Source: Acanthosepion esculentum
Lineage: Eukaryota; Mollusca; Cephalopoda; Sepiida; Sepiidae
Assembly: GCA_964036315.1 (NCBI GenBank)
Contig: OZ038509.1
Span: 30,917,504-30,981,503, forward strand
Reading direction: 5' to 3'
Length of the DNA stretch: 64,000 nucleotides
The position numbers and the translations under genes are program-made. Position 1 is the first letter of the stretch, and every line of letters starts with the position of its first letter. The notes below the pieces were generated by a model. That model saw only the letters and a program-made list of their open reading frames with translations, was not told the origin of the DNA and made no database searches. Below, one piece after another: positions 13,238 through 25,247 of this stretch.

Positions 13238-13243
<6 letters not shown>
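12627..13243 (+). mobile_element. PLE remnant bounded by inverted copies of its own 3' end
   Basis: Both ends carry the same roughly 46-bp sequence in inverted orientation: TGCATGTTTCATTAAAAACG at 12,630 and its complement ending at 13,243, with one internal mismatch. Between them are the end of a GIY-YIG endonuclease and a 3' tail also found at 3489-3797. (TA)n tracts flank both sides. A PLE copy joined to an inverted fragment of its own tail fits known PLE insertion structures. The terminal repeats are not those of a DNA transposon, since the content is retroelement 3' sequence. Confidence 0.75.
12690..12977 (+). pseudogene. PLE GIY-YIG endonuclease C-terminal fragment
   Basis: The frame reads YEFKCPLRNC, then NNFIGYTTT near 12,755-12,775 (the degenerate YIG strand of a GIY-YIG nuclease), then LSRRLTSHLS, NTHKNLPD, RNILVENTNII and KIMEALIIKKEKANS ending in TAA at 12,975-12,977. 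This order (Cys-rich strand, YIG box, Arg helix, His, Glu near the end) is the endonuclease that PLEs use to nick targets for reverse transcription. The RT is absent, so only a 5'-truncated copy is present. Confidence 0.75.

Positions 13244-13301
<58 letters not shown>
13243..13301. repeat. (TA)n microsatellite
   Basis: Uninterrupted TA run immediately after the PLE 3' terminus (AATGAAACATGCA). Confidence 0.97.
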
Positions 13302-13310
<9 letters not shown>

Positions 13311-14003
13311 ATTTTAGAAATACTCCCAAAATATAATGCACATTCCTTGAAAATCTGTAACTTCTTGAATTACTTTGCCAGAACACATACAAGTTGAGCC
13401 GGTTTTCTTTAATTTCCCATAACAAACACACGCACATCCAGCTGGAGTACCATACACGGGACAAAACCTATGCTAGGGCAGCATGACCGATAAAAAAGGG
13501 ACTGTTTTAAAAAAATAAATTTAATAAAATGTAATGTTCTCAGAAAGTCGGTGAAATAAAAATTTGGTGAATCGATTATAAAGATTACTGTAGTATACTG
13601 TAAGAGTTTGCCTATTTTACTTTTTTTTAAATGCTAGCCTGGATATTTTAGGAAATTATAAAATGTTGTGTGTGTTGAAATGAGAATTTTCTTTCATATT
13701 GCTATGTTTAAACGAAGTTCTTTAGTTAAAGCTTATGCGTGTAATGACATAAAAAGCAAGTTAGTTGAAAGAAACATGTTAAACGTTAACTATACTATGT
13801 AAACAATCTGCTTGAACTTTCACCTTTGAAGTTTATGCCTTCTCTTGTTAGCGACTAAGATTTTGAAAAAAGAATATGGCATCCAGTTAAAAGATCAGGT
13901 TTAAACTTAAAAGAAATTTCGCAAATAATTGATTCATACTTACAAACATATTGTTTATGATAATGATATTATCTATAGGGTCTACATTGTTTATGTGTCT
14001 GTA
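13302..14003. other. unassigned DNA
   Basis: I see no coding or repeat structure here. AT-rich sequence with no frame of interest. Confidence 0.4.
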
Positions 14004-14004
14004 G

Positions 14005-14062
14005 TTAGCCGGCGCGTTTCGTCCTCTGAGGTACTTTATGACGACAAATGCGTCGGCTAAAG
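14005..14062. repeat. imperfect inverted repeat with a hammerhead-like core
   Basis: GTTAGCCGGCGCGTTTCGTC near 14,004 pairs with GACAAATGCGTCGGCTAAA near 14,045 with few mismatches. On the minus strand the middle reads CCTCAGAGGACGAAACGCGC, which resembles stem II plus GAAA of PLE-type hammerhead ribozymes, but the CUGAUGA half is degenerate. It is local GC-rich sequence in AT-rich DNA. Confidence 0.45.
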
Positions 14063-14124
14063 TATAGTTGTCTTTTTTCATTCATTTTGTCTCTTCTAGA
14101 GATACTCCTCATCTGAGAATATTT

Positions 14125-15515
<1,391 letters not shown>

Positions 15516-15551
15516 TGTTGGTGATTCCCATAGTAATGGGAATCACCAACA
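15516..15551. repeat. perfect hairpin, 16-bp arms, 4-nt loop
   Basis: TGTTGGTGATTCCCAT, loop AGTA, then the exact complement. Terminator meaning is unlikely in a eukaryotic genome. Confidence 0.9.
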
Positions 15552-17549
15552 TTTTAAGCAAAAATATTGTGTCGAGTTCTCTGAAACGCAGTGGATATTT
15601 TCCGTCTTTTCTTTAAGTGATTGTTTCTGTTTTTGTTTGTTTTTGTTTGTTTGTTTAAAAAAAGATCCATATCTCCAAGTGTGGTAAAGCTAAAAATTAT
15701 ATTATTATTAGAATTTTAGATTTTCTACGATCAGTTACTTTTTGGAATGATATCACTTACTGATTGAATTCTTTTGGTGAGTATAAAAAAAGAACTTTGA
15801 AGAGCTGTATCTATGCATTTTATTTAATTTTTACACTGTGAAAATGTTAAAGATAAAAGGAGGAGGAGGAAGAGGATAAGAAGAAGGAGGCAGAGGAGAA
15901 ATAAGGTTAAGTGGGTTTAAGAAAGATAGGCGAGAAAGAATGTGGTAGATTGGTGATTAGCTTATTCTAGATGACAGACCTACTCCTCCATTTGTATATG
16001 TGTGCTTGTGTTTGTTTGTGTGGGTGTGCGTGTGTGTGTATGTGTGTGTGTGCGTGCGTGCGCGCGAACACTACAAAAAAAAGACGGCAGAAATAAAATA
16101 TTCGTTTACTTTCGCGTTGTTAGTGGAAGTTCATACCTGTCAATCCAGTCGCGATCGGACAAAACAATTTCAAACAAGAAAGTTGCTTTCATTTTGCTAA
16201 ATTTTTCTTCTTCTTCTTCTTCTTCTTCTTTTTCTTCTTCTTCTTCTTCTTCTTCTTCTTCTTGATCATTGCTCTCCACAATCCCTTGTTCTCTGTAGCT
16301 CTTATTAAATTTTGTCTTTTTGTTACCTCTCCTAAACCTAGCTCAGTAATGAATTTACTCAAGCTTACAAGCACTTCTTCCTTATTATGCAACCTAGAAA
16401 TTTCAGTTATCTCTTACTGATGTTACGTATAAGTGTAGTTTTTGTTTCCATTTTCTCTAAAACTTCGTCGTCCGTGAGATTCTCCAGCTAAAATTACTAA
16501 AATGTTAATCTTTACAATTTTCACATTCCTTTGTTTTTTTTTTGTTTTTTTGTTTTGTTGTTTTTTTGTTTTGTTGTTTTTTTTTGTCTTATTTTTCCGA
16601 TCTGACACTTTTCTTTATTTCACCTTCTTTCCTTCCTTAATTTGAAAATTCCTCTCTTTCTATTCTCTTCTAGGAAGCTGAAGATAATCGGTTTCTTCTC
16701 CACAAGATACTTTAAAATATGGAAGCTGATCCAGTATTACTGGCAACAACACTTGTAAAGAATTTGACAAAATTTTCAGTGACATAAAGTGAAAGTGAAA
16801 GCACATTCGTAAGAGAATTTTTTTTATATAAATCTAGAAACAAACCAACTGAAGCATGTCCTCATGTCATAAGCAATGTGATAGACGGTCTTTTAACATG
16901 ATAGACGGTCTTCTAACATGAATATTGTGACACTACCAAACATCAGGAAATTTAGTCCAATTGGGAATATTGCCTTCGGATTAGGAACGAACCATTTTGT
17001 GACACCAAAAGTGTAGACTAGAGTACACAAAAACAAGGCATGAGAAACACGTATTTCTGACTTTATATTACAAAGTCTCTCAACTGAACCATGATTTATC
17101 AACATATTCCAGTAACAGATCCGGATTTCTGCTTAATAAACCTACAAAAATAAATCATTGTTATTATTAACTTTTAAATTAATCTTCTCATCAGTTCCAG
17201 TTTATATGGCCCGACTGATAACTGCGCTCGATGCATCAGATATATCATCGTTGTATTACTGTGATCATTAACTAGGATACACTTTATAACCATTTTACTG
17301 TTGTATACAGCAACAAATATCTTTAAGTGATAAATAAGTGTAGTGTTGTTAGCTGGTGAGTGTCAAAATAATTCAATAGAAAATATTTTAGAACACAGCG
17401 AACACAAAGAGAATATACATCGTTAACATATAAAAACAACGGCTTCATGTACATTTTGTACTTGTTTATGGAATTTATTTGTTAGCTTTTTCTATTTTGC
17501 AGAATTTCCTTCTTTCCTTCTCACTTATACTTATTATCTATATATACCA
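15552..17549. other. unassigned DNA with low-complexity tracts
   Basis: Holds a purine-rich GGA/GAA tract at about 15,857-15,900, a (TG)n/(CG) run at about 16,006-16,066, a (TTC)n run at 16,203-16,264 and GTTTTTTT-type repeats at about 16,530-16,590. A 22-bp tandem duplication of TGATAGACGGTCTT with flanks lies near 16,880-16,920. No gene is supported. Confidence 0.5.
16203..16264. repeat. (TTC)n microsatellite
   Basis: About 20 TTC/CTT trinucleotide units with one interruption; source of spurious poly-Ser and poly-Lys frames. Confidence 0.97.
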
Positions 17550-18700
17550 GACTCGTTTACCATTTTGGAATCTATTAGAAATTGTTCAATAAATTCTAAT
17601 GACAAGATTTTGGTTTCATTCGACATCGTGAGTCTTTACACTAATGTCCTCATGCAAGAAACTACACAGATATGTGTGGACGCTTTCTGTAGAGGTTGCC
17701 TGGGTCCTCCCTCCATTCCGGGGCCTTTATTTCTAGAGTTCCTGAAATTAGCAACAGAAGGGGTGGAATTTAGCCTCGAAGATGTCATGTATGCCCAGGT
17801 AAATAGAGTTTCTATGGGTAGCCCTTTGGGTCCCTTCTTGGCCAACATTTTTCTTGGATACCATCAGAACCGTTTATTTGAAAAATATCGGAAACCATAT
17901 GTCTATCAACGATATGTTGATGACACCTTCTCTATGTTTAACTAAATGAAGCAACTCTTTTTTGTGAATCTTTAAATTCATTACACCTATCTTTGGTCTT
18001 CACAATGGAGGAAGGGGAAAAATAATTCTATCTCGTTTCTTCATGTTTTAGTTGAGCGAAAGAATTACTAGTGTGTTCCGTAATGCAACTTTTACATGTC
18101 TTTACACGAGTTGGAACACTTTTGTCCCTCGTACCAGAATAATAAATCTAGTCAAAACTTTGGCTCATCGGGCCTTAATGATTTGTTCCTCTTGTACACT
18201 ACAGCAAGAGTTGAACAAAATTCGGTCTATTCTCATCAATAATGGTTTTCCAGGTAATATTATTGATCGTATAATGGAACGGAAGATAGATAATTTTAAT
18301 ATGTCTCCCAAATTTGGCCCGAGTCTATGTCCTGTCTATCTAAAATTTCCTTGGCTTGGCAGAAAATGCAAAATTTTGTGTGACAAAATTTCTAGAATGG
18401 TCTTTGCTACTTTCTTTTCGGCCAAGTTACGTGTTGTTTTTGGCAGCCGTCCTTCATTTACTAAGGACCGCCTGTTCTATCTTAGTAAGAGTTTACTTAT
18501 CTATAAGTTCAAATGTCAATGTGAAGTTGAGTATATTGGACGGACTAGTCTTAGATTGGAAACAAGAATGGACCAACACGTATATATATATCAGATTGCA
18601 TTCAAGTAATCATACTCGTGTGTCGCAGTCGGTACACGATTCGAAAATAGGACAGCACCTATTGGAGAATGAGATGTGCTCGGGGTGATTCACGATAGAC
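17550..18700 (+). pseudogene. Penelope-like element RT plus GIY-YIG endonuclease (family B)
   Basis: The first frame (17,565-17,945) contains FDIVSLYTNV with the first catalytic Asp, SMGSPLGPFLANIF at about 17,811-17,852, and YVDD at 17,913-17,924, the PLE-type RT core. A stop at 17,943 and a frame change follow. The second frame (18,052-18,609) has the thumb/linker with IRSILINNGFPGNII, then LLIYKFKCQCEVEYIGRTSL at about 18,493-18,552, the GIY-YIG nuclease with its YIG box, and a conserved Arg helix. A third frame to about 18,688 carries the nuclease end. The 5' part is missing, and at least two frameshifts make it inactive. It differs in sequence from the PLEs at 12.7 and 20-29 kb. Confidence 0.85.
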
Positions 18701-19044
18701 TTGTTCTCTATTTGTTAGTTCTGGAGGTCATTTGTCTTAAATTGCAGCAACCATCTTTCTGCAGACAAAAGGATAATTTTTGCGGTCTCTAAACTTATTT
18801 GGAGACTAGTGACCGATTCTTTACTTGTTTTATGTTCTGGTTGGATGATTTACTTATTCTCTTAAGTTTGCGTATTTATATTAATCGTAAATCTGTTTTA
18901 GATGTGTTCCAGTCGTATCTACAAGAATTTATCCACATATTTGCAGTTTAATTTTCATTACTTCAGCTCTGCCAATGATCGGACCCTAAAGAAGCGTTGG
19001 CCGAAAGATTGCCTAGGTCCCGAAAAAATATATATATATATACA
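18701..19044 (+). other. 3' tail of the family-B PLE, ending at a TA run
   Basis: This stretch continues from the nuclease and ends AAAAAATATATATATATATA at about 19,024-19,044. It includes GTTGGCCGAAAGATTGCC near 18,996, similar in style to the GCCGAAAGC motif in the other PLE tail at about 3630. No frame of interest. Confidence 0.5.
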
Positions 19045-19045
19045 T

Positions 19046-19094
19046 TAGATCTGGCATGCTCTAACCGACTGAACTACAGAGAACACAGCCGATC
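19046..19094 (-). repeat. tRNA-derived SINE head fragment
   Basis: On the minus strand the sequence contains TAGTTCAGTCGGTTAGAGC, a close match to the RNA polymerase III A-box region of tRNA genes and tRNA-derived SINEs. No B box lies within tRNA distance, so it is not a tRNA gene. Only the head is visible. Confidence 0.55.
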
Positions 19095-19392
19095 ACAGTG
19101 ATTTTAACGAAACTTCTCTCGACACAGGCTTCGCGTTTTTTTCATATATGCTCATCAAATATGATGCAAACGACATCAAAGTATGCAAACGTCATCAAAG
19201 CAATTTTCCAAAGAAAGAATGGATTTCTATTTATTAATCCGACAGATTTTATCACATTAAATGTTACCTTAGTGAATACTCGTATTTGAGTAGAGGCTTC
19301 GTTTATTTATTAGAACGTATATTTATTTACTTTTCTCTACCAGCCTGAATATTTGAGAAATCTCATTAAAGAAAAATATGCTGCCAGATAGC

Positions 19393-19393
<1 letters not shown>
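19095..19393. other. unassigned DNA
   Basis: Short; contains a near-duplicate of ATGCAAACG(A/T)CATCAAAG at about 19,162 and 19,183. Nothing else supported. Confidence 0.4.

Positions 19394-19472
<79 letters not shown>
19394..19472. repeat. (TA)n microsatellite
   Basis: About 80 bp of uninterrupted TA. Confidence 0.97.
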
Positions 19473-19477
<5 letters not shown>

Positions 19478-19769
19478 TATAAAAGGAAGAGGTTATAGTA
19501 GTTCCAACGAGAGAAAAGTGTGTATATTAAGAAAAGAGAGAAACCTCGAACGTTTTTGGTTGTAATGTAGTTTTTTTTTTTTAAATATTATGCTTTATTT
19601 TCCATAATTTTGCTATACGTGTTTCCGGTCTCGCAACTGTCATCAGGCAAACGTGGAGATTTCCACATATTATTAAAAATAATTAATTTTTTTCTTGTGT
19701 ATTTCGATGTTAAATATTCTCGATATGAGACATTCTCTTTTTTGTGTGTTAGTGATCCAAATGACTTTC

Positions 19770-19775
<6 letters not shown>

Positions 19776-19831
<56 letters not shown>
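19776..19831. repeat. (TA)n microsatellite at the 3' end of PLE copy 1
   Basis: The TA run directly abuts the PLE 3' terminus, which on the minus strand reads TTTTCAGGTTTGTTTTTCCA before TA begins. Confidence 0.97.
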
Positions 19832-19833
<2 letters not shown>

Positions 19834-20131
19834 AAAAACAAACCTGAAAAGTTGCAAATTAAAAGAAAAAAAATTGAATGTTTTTTGTGAAAGTATTTAT
19901 TTATATGTTTTTATATATTTATATTTGATATTTCAGATCGCCTCGATCTTTCGTCAGAAATTAATTGAATAACTGCATTCGGAAGTTTGTTTACAAGTAG
20001 CGTCCGTCGCGAGACGCGGACGTCACGTGATGTGGAATGCAACTGTGTTTGAATATTTCTAACGTAAATCTAACGATAATATTTTAGATGTTGTTTAAAA
20101 AGGTTTTTTTAACTATATCTAAAGAAATTTT
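19832..20131 (-). other. PLE family C 3' tail with hammerhead-like core
   Basis: After the stop at 20,132 the tail contains a GC-rich palindromic patch at about 20,000-20,030 (CGTCGCGAGACG, CACGTGA) and, at about 19,930-19,960 on the minus strand, CTGACGAAAGATCGAGGCGA followed by TCTGAAATATC. The same motif is unchanged in copies 2 (about 23,117-23,148) and 3 (about 29,571-29,601). CUGACGA, a 6-bp stem and GAAA fit a hammerhead core with one extra A. Confidence 0.55.
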
Positions 20132-22866
20132 TTAACTATTGAAATATTTATACAGATTTAAAATACCCAAGTCTTTGTTTAAACCTAGTTTATATGTGTC
20201 TAATTTTAAAATCCAGTATTTCTCTTTTTTTCTGCGTGTGTATGTGGATCTAAATTCGGAATCTATCAATAAACATTTACAGTTGTCTAATGAGATGAGT
20301 GTCTTGATTGATTAAAATGTTCAGCTATGGGGGAAAAAGTATTGTTTTGACGTATGGATAGTTTGTGATTGTTGAAACGAAATCTAAAATTAATTCCAGA
20401 TTCGCCAATATATCCACTATTAGGACATATTGTGCAGAATAAGTAGTAAATTATATTATGGCTATCACAGGTGAGGCGAGGTGGGTGTATTTTGATTTTG
20501 GAGTTGGGTACAGAAAATACACTATCGGTTTGCAAACTAGACAACGGGTTTTATTACATTTGTAAATTCCTGATTGGTTTGTATTATTTAGATATTTGGT
20601 AGAGGTGAGGATAACTGATAGGTTAGGTGTTTGTTTTTTTTGCATTAATGGGTGGTTTAGCGAATATGTCTTTGATATTTTTGTTTAACTGGAGGTTCTT
20701 GTAATCATTTTTTAAATTGTGAATAAGTGTGTGGGAATATTGATTGTGGTTAAAAACCATGGGAATCCGATTGTTGTTTTTACTTTTCTTGTATGTGAGA
20801 AGTGTGTTACGATTTATATGGATAGTTTTATTTAGTGCTTCTTTTATTATATTTATTGGGTATTTACATTTTAGGAATTGTTCTGTTAAGTTATTAATGT
20901 TGTGTAGAAAATCTGGATGATCTGAGCATATGCGTTTGATTCTTAGAAATGAGCTGTATACGATAGATTTTTTTAATTTAAGAGGATGACAGCTGTTGAA
21001 GTGTAGGAATTTATGCTGGTTTGTTGTATAGACTGGTAGAAAGTGTATGTTTGTTTAATTTTATCATAACGTCTAAGAAAGGGACGGATGTGTATGAATG
21101 CTCCATGGTAAATTTAATTGTATCGTGGAAGTTGTTGCAGAAAGTAAAAAAGTTTTTTAATTTTTCTGATCCATGAGTCCATAATAAGAAAATGTCATCA
21201 ATATATCTAAAATAATGTAATGGTTTAAATTCTGAATTGTCTAGTATTTTCCTTTCTAGAATGTGCATAAAGATATTAGCATAGCTAGGTGCCATTTTCG
21301 TGCCCATTGCTGTGCCACCAATCTGTAAATAGTGTTTGTTGTTGAATTTAAAATTATTATGTGTTAGAATTAAATTTATTAATTGACATATATCTGTAAT
21401 TTGGTTGTTGGGTAATGTTTTACTAAGGAACTCATGGCAAGCTGATACTCCTTCAGTATGTGGAATGTTCGTGTAAAGAGACGAAACATCCATCGTTACT
21501 AGGATTGTATCCGGGTGGACTGAGTTAATGTTTTGTAATTTGTTGAGAAAGTCAGTAGTATCTCTAATATAACTAGGTATATCAGGCAGTAAAGGTTTTA
21601 GGATGTTCTCTATGTACCCAGATATAAGTTCTGTGAGGGTACCTATGCCTGATATTATGGGTCTACCAGGTGGTATGATTTTGAGGGATTTTGAAATTTC
21701 ATAGATGTTCTCCTCATTATTTAATTGTGTAATTTGATGTTGGTTGGATTAAAAGGTGTTAGAGTGTTTTTCTGAAATGATTTTGGGGAGTTTATGTAGT
21801 TTTGGGATAGTGTAGAATGTTGCTGTTTTAGGGTTCTCAGGAATAAGAGATTTTATGGTATTCCTTATGTTGTGGTTCAGGTTCTGAGTGAGAGATGATA
21901 ACTCTGTTTTGAATGTGCTAGTTGGGTCCAGAGGTAAGGCTACATAGAATCGGTTATTTTGAAGTTGTAATTCTGCTTCTTTTATATAGTTTTTAGTGTC
22001 TAAGATGGTTATAGCTCCGCCCTTGTCGGCTGGTACGATAATTATGATTTGGTTGTTTTTAAGAGTATGGCCTGGTGTTCTATTTTGGATAAGTTGTATT
22101 TTTTTATCTGGTGTCTTTTGTTTTTTAAGAAGTTATCCATGTGTTGTCTGGCTTTGATGGCATATTGGTCCAAGTGTTGATTATGTCCGATTGGTGGGGT
22201 CCATAGAGTGTTATTCTTCGTAGGAGGAAGTTTGGAGCATGATTGTTTAGCGGTGTTGTCTGTATTAGAAGTAGATTTGTTGTCTGAGAAATATTCTTTT
22301 AGTCTCAGTCTACGAATGTATTTTTCCATAGCATAGCAGAGGTTTAGAGGTTTTAGTGGTTGTGAGGGGCAGAATGATAATCCTTTATTTAATAAAGAGG
22401 TTGCTTCTTGGGTGAGAGTATATTTGGATAGGTTGGCGATGTGGTTGTCAGCAGAGGTGGTATGGGTGTAGTGGGCATAATGAGATCTTCGTGGGGTCTG
22501 TTGTATTAAATAGTTATTCAGGTATGGTATGTGTTGTAAAATTGGGTCCTCAGCAATTAGTTTATTGAGTTTTTGGTTTTTCAAAAATATACACTCTGTC
22601 AGTTTTATTTGATACAGGAAATTGAGTGTTTTTTTTACTTGAAAGTATTAAGGAGAAAGTGTTAGGTAGAGCGAATAACTGATTTTTTTAGATAAGTTCA
22701 TGTAAAAAGATTTCTTAATGTAAGCAGTGTTGTGCGCAAGATTTCTTAATTGCGTGGAGGTTCTGTTGTATATATGTTGGGCTTTTTCTTTATGCAGTGT
22801 AATAAAACTATGTTGGAAATTGTATTTAAATCTGAATCCTTTTGGTATTAAGTCCATTTTTTCCAA
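20132..22866 (-). pseudogene. PLE family C polyprotein, copy 1: N-terminal region, RT, GIY-YIG
   Basis: PLEs copy themselves by nicking a target with a GIY-YIG nuclease and reverse transcribing RNA there. The minus-strand order is: N-terminal region (22,648-22,866 and 22,042-22,584), VPADKGGAITILDTK near 21,990-22,040, GRPIISGIG near 21,640, MDVSSLYTNIPH near 21,480 with the first Asp, GGTAMGTKMAPSYANIF near 21,290, catalytic YIDD at 21,194-21,205, then a Cys-rich linker (CNKTRCLVC near 20,540) and the nuclease with NIIYYLFC and GYIGES near 20,399-20,450. It stops at 20,132. A stop at 21,745-21,747 and a 10-bp deletion near 20,527, relative to copy 2, break the frame. Catalytic residues survive, so decay is recent. 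Confidence 0.88.
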
Positions 22867-23402
22867 AGTCCGAGAAATATAATATCCGAGTGTATCTGTG
22901 CCACTTTGTAGAAAGTTTTTTCTAGTTTTCTTCTATCGTGGAGTTTTTTGCCTTCTAAGTAGGGTCCAAATAGCATAATGAGAAGCCACGTATACTTTCT
23001 TGATATGTATATAATATGGATAAAACAACTGAAAAGTTGCAAATTAAAAGAAAAAAAAATTGAATGTTTTTTGTGAAAGTATTTATTTATATGTTTTTAC
23101 ATATTTATATTTGATATTTCAGATCGCCTCGATCTTTCGTCAGAAATTAATTGAATAACTGCATTCGGAAGTTTGTTTACAAGTAGCGTCCGTCGCGAGA
23201 CGCGGACGTCACGTGATGTGGAATGCAACTGTGTTTGAATATTTCTAACGTAAATCTAACGATAATATTTTAGATGTTGTTTAAAAAGGTTTTTTAATTA
23301 TATCTAAAGAAATTTTTTAACTATTGAAATATTTATACAGATTTAAAATACCCAAGTCTTTGTTTAAACCTAGTTTATATGTGTCTAATTTTAAAATCCA
23401 GT

Positions 23403-23585
23403 TGTAATGAGAAATGATTGAGGAATTCAGAGTCAGGTTCGCTTAATGAAGCTTTATTCGACTAGATCCTCACAGAGAGGTGGTCTAGGTAAAATGGACG
23501 ATCAAACGGGTACAAAATCAAAGGAGAACAACTTGTTCCCTAGAAGTAGAGAAAAGGGTTAGAGAGTTCCTTCTTTATCACCACA
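23403..23585 (-). repeat. Gypsy-2 3' LTR
   Basis: 183 bp, reading TGTGGTGATAAAG...CATTACA on the minus strand. It matches the other LTR except for two substitutions and lack of the 27-bp duplication. Confidence 0.93.
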
Positions 23586-23717
23586 TTCTCCGCCGCCCAG
23601 GGAAGTTCAAGGCCATAAGGTCATCTAGAGAGGAAGGGTTCAGTGGACTCTCGGAAAGGTACCTTTGATAAAGAACGTCTTCGCTCAAACTGAAAAAAAG
23701 AAAAGAGAAGACAAAAT

Positions 23718-25247
23718 TCAAAGCTGATAGTTTTCGGCTAAAAACGGTGGTCTTTGACGGATAATAGTAGAACGTCGAAGTTTCAATTTGTTAGCATCTT
23801 CCCGCTGGGTCCTCTGGTAATTTTCCAAGAGTGGAGAGCGAGGAGGAGTGTTTGACAGGTTAGGAGCCTCTAGTTGCTGTGGGTCCCCTGACATAGAGTC
23901 ATGTTCGGTATTTGAACTCTCCACTTCATGGTTAGACTGGTTAGGAGCCTCCAGCTCCTGCGGGTCCCCTGGCATAGGATCGGGTTCTGTATTTAGACTC
24001 TCCATTCCATCTCCCAACGGAGCCATATGACGCAAAGACACTGTTGTTTCTCGTCCGTTATTGAAGCGCACATGGGCATAGTTTGGATTGACTTCCAGTA
24101 TTTCGACGGTCTCTACCAGGGGCTCATATTTGTTTCCACGTACGTGGCGCTTCAGGAGAGCTAACTTGGATGTTGTTAACCAAGTAGGTATGGAATCACC
24201 CGTAGCTGATTTCCTTTGGAAATCAAATAGGCGTTCATGTGGAGTACAGTTGATGGGAGTGGAAAGTAACGAGCGAATGCAGTGAAGGGCTACGTCCAGC
24301 ACCTTTTCCCAATTAACAATAGAGAGATTTCTTGTTCGCAGAGCTAGGCCCACGGTTTGCCAGATGATGCCATTGTATCTCTCTACTTGCCCATTGCCTT
24401 GAGGGTTAAAGGCAGTAGTTCGACTGGTAGCAATGCCTCGAGAATGCAGAAATCCCTTTAGTTCCTCTGACATGAAAGCAGTACCGCGATCAGTGTGTAC
24501 AAAAGAGGGATTTCCAAAAATAGAAAATAGATTGGTCAAGAGTTTCTTGACGGTAGCAGCGGTAACATCGGCACAAGGGAATGCAAAAGGGAAACGTGAG
24601 TATTCGTCTACCACTGTTAATAAGAAGCGATTTCGAGAATTTGAAGGTAATGGTCCCTTGAAGTCTACACTCAATCTTTCAAAGGGTTGACTCGCTTTTA
24701 TGAGTGTTTGGGGTGCCTTTCTAATAAACCTCGGTTTCATCTCCGAACAGATTTGGCACGCTCTGACTACTGCTCTTACATCTTCTACAGAGTACGGCAT
24801 ATTTTTGCTTCTGACAAAATGCAGCATTCGGGTTACTCCCGGATGACATAAATCGTTGTGCAAGGTGTGTAATTTGTCTGCCGAGATGGTAGAAGAGCAA
24901 ATCCGGGATAAGGCGTCCGCAGCTGCATTTTGTTTTCCGGGGCGATATGCTATATCGTAACTGAAACAGGCAAGTTCTAATTTCCATCTGGTGATCTTCT
25001 CGTTTTTTATCTTGCTCTTACTCTTAGGATTGAACATGAAGGAGACGGATTTTTGGTCTGTTATCAGTTTAAAATGCTTCCCGAGCAGTAAGTGCCGCCA
25101 TTTTCGGATTGCTTCTACAATAGCATATGCCTCCTTTTCGACTGACGAGTGCTTTTGCTCGGCAGGAGTTAGAGTTCTTGAAAAGAAAGCTACAGAAAAG
25201 CCGACAGTTTTGGATGAGTGACGCAGCAATAGCATGTTCCGAAGCAT
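23718..25247 (-). CDS. Gypsy-2 RNase H end and integrase, C-terminal part of gag-pol
   Basis: This frame continues the polyprotein after the 4-bp insertion. It starts within RNase H (HSSVEKEAYAIVEAI, LITDQKSV, ADALSRI), then gives a complete integrase: zinc-binding H-H-C-C (NDLCHPG to CQICSEM), and the DDE triad LSVDFKGP, HTDRGTAF at about 24,480-24,500 and GNGQVERYN at about 24,376-24,400. The C-terminal tail contains a 27-residue repeat in two copies (GDPQELEAPNQSN and GDPQQLEAPNLSN; 81-bp period at about 23,859 and 23,940). It ends AENYQL at 23,718. The nominal start Met is not an initiator; the frame is joined to the upstream one by the frameshift. Confidence 0.92.
   Translation of the reverse strand: MLRNMLLLRHSSKTVGFSVAFFSRTLTPAEQKHSSVEKEAYAIVEAIRKWRHLLLGKHFKLITDQKSVSFMFNPKSKSKIKNEKITRWKLELACFSYDIAYRPGKQNAAADALSRICSSTISADKLHTLHNDLCHPGVTRMLHFVRSKNMPYSVEDVRAVVRACQICSEMKPRFIRKAPQTLIKASQPFERLSVDFKGPLPSNSRNRFLLTVVDEYSRFPFAFPCADVTAATVKKLLTNLFSIFGNPSFVHTDRGTAFMSEELKGFLHSRGIATSRTTAFNPQGNGQVERYNGIIWQTVGLALRTRNLSIVNWEKVLDVALHCIRSLLSTPINCTPHERLFDFQRKSATGDSIPTWLTTSKLALLKRHVRGNKYEPLVETVEILEVNPNYAHVRFNNGRETTVSLRHMAPLGDGMESLNTEPDPMPGDPQELEAPNQSNHEVESSNTEHDSMSGDPQQLEAPNLSNTPPRSPLLENYQRTQREDANKLKLRRSTIIRQRPPFLAENYQL

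Larger units (their letters stand above)
19832..23025 (-). mobile_element. Penelope-like element family C, copy 1 (longest copy)
   Basis: The longest PLE here, running from its 5' region at about 23,025 to a 3' tail at 19,832. It shares its 5' boundary with the 3' tail of copy 2, giving the head-to-tail tandem arrangement (pseudo-LTR) typical of PLEs. The segment at about 22,970-23,020 also appears at the end of copy 3 (29,690-29,745, opposite strand), so it belongs to the repeated terminus. Confidence 0.85.

Noticed and set aside
12627..13243. DNA transposon (MITE) based on terminal inverted repeats
   Set aside because: The interior encodes a PLE GIY-YIG nuclease end and the repeats equal the PLE 3' terminus also found at 3489.
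16189..16392. Poly-Lys and poly-Ser frames over the TTC tract
   Set aside because: Low-complexity translation of a trinucleotide microsatellite.
19046..19094. tRNA gene
   Set aside because: Only an A-box-like head is present; there is no B box, anticodon arm or acceptor stem at tRNA spacing.
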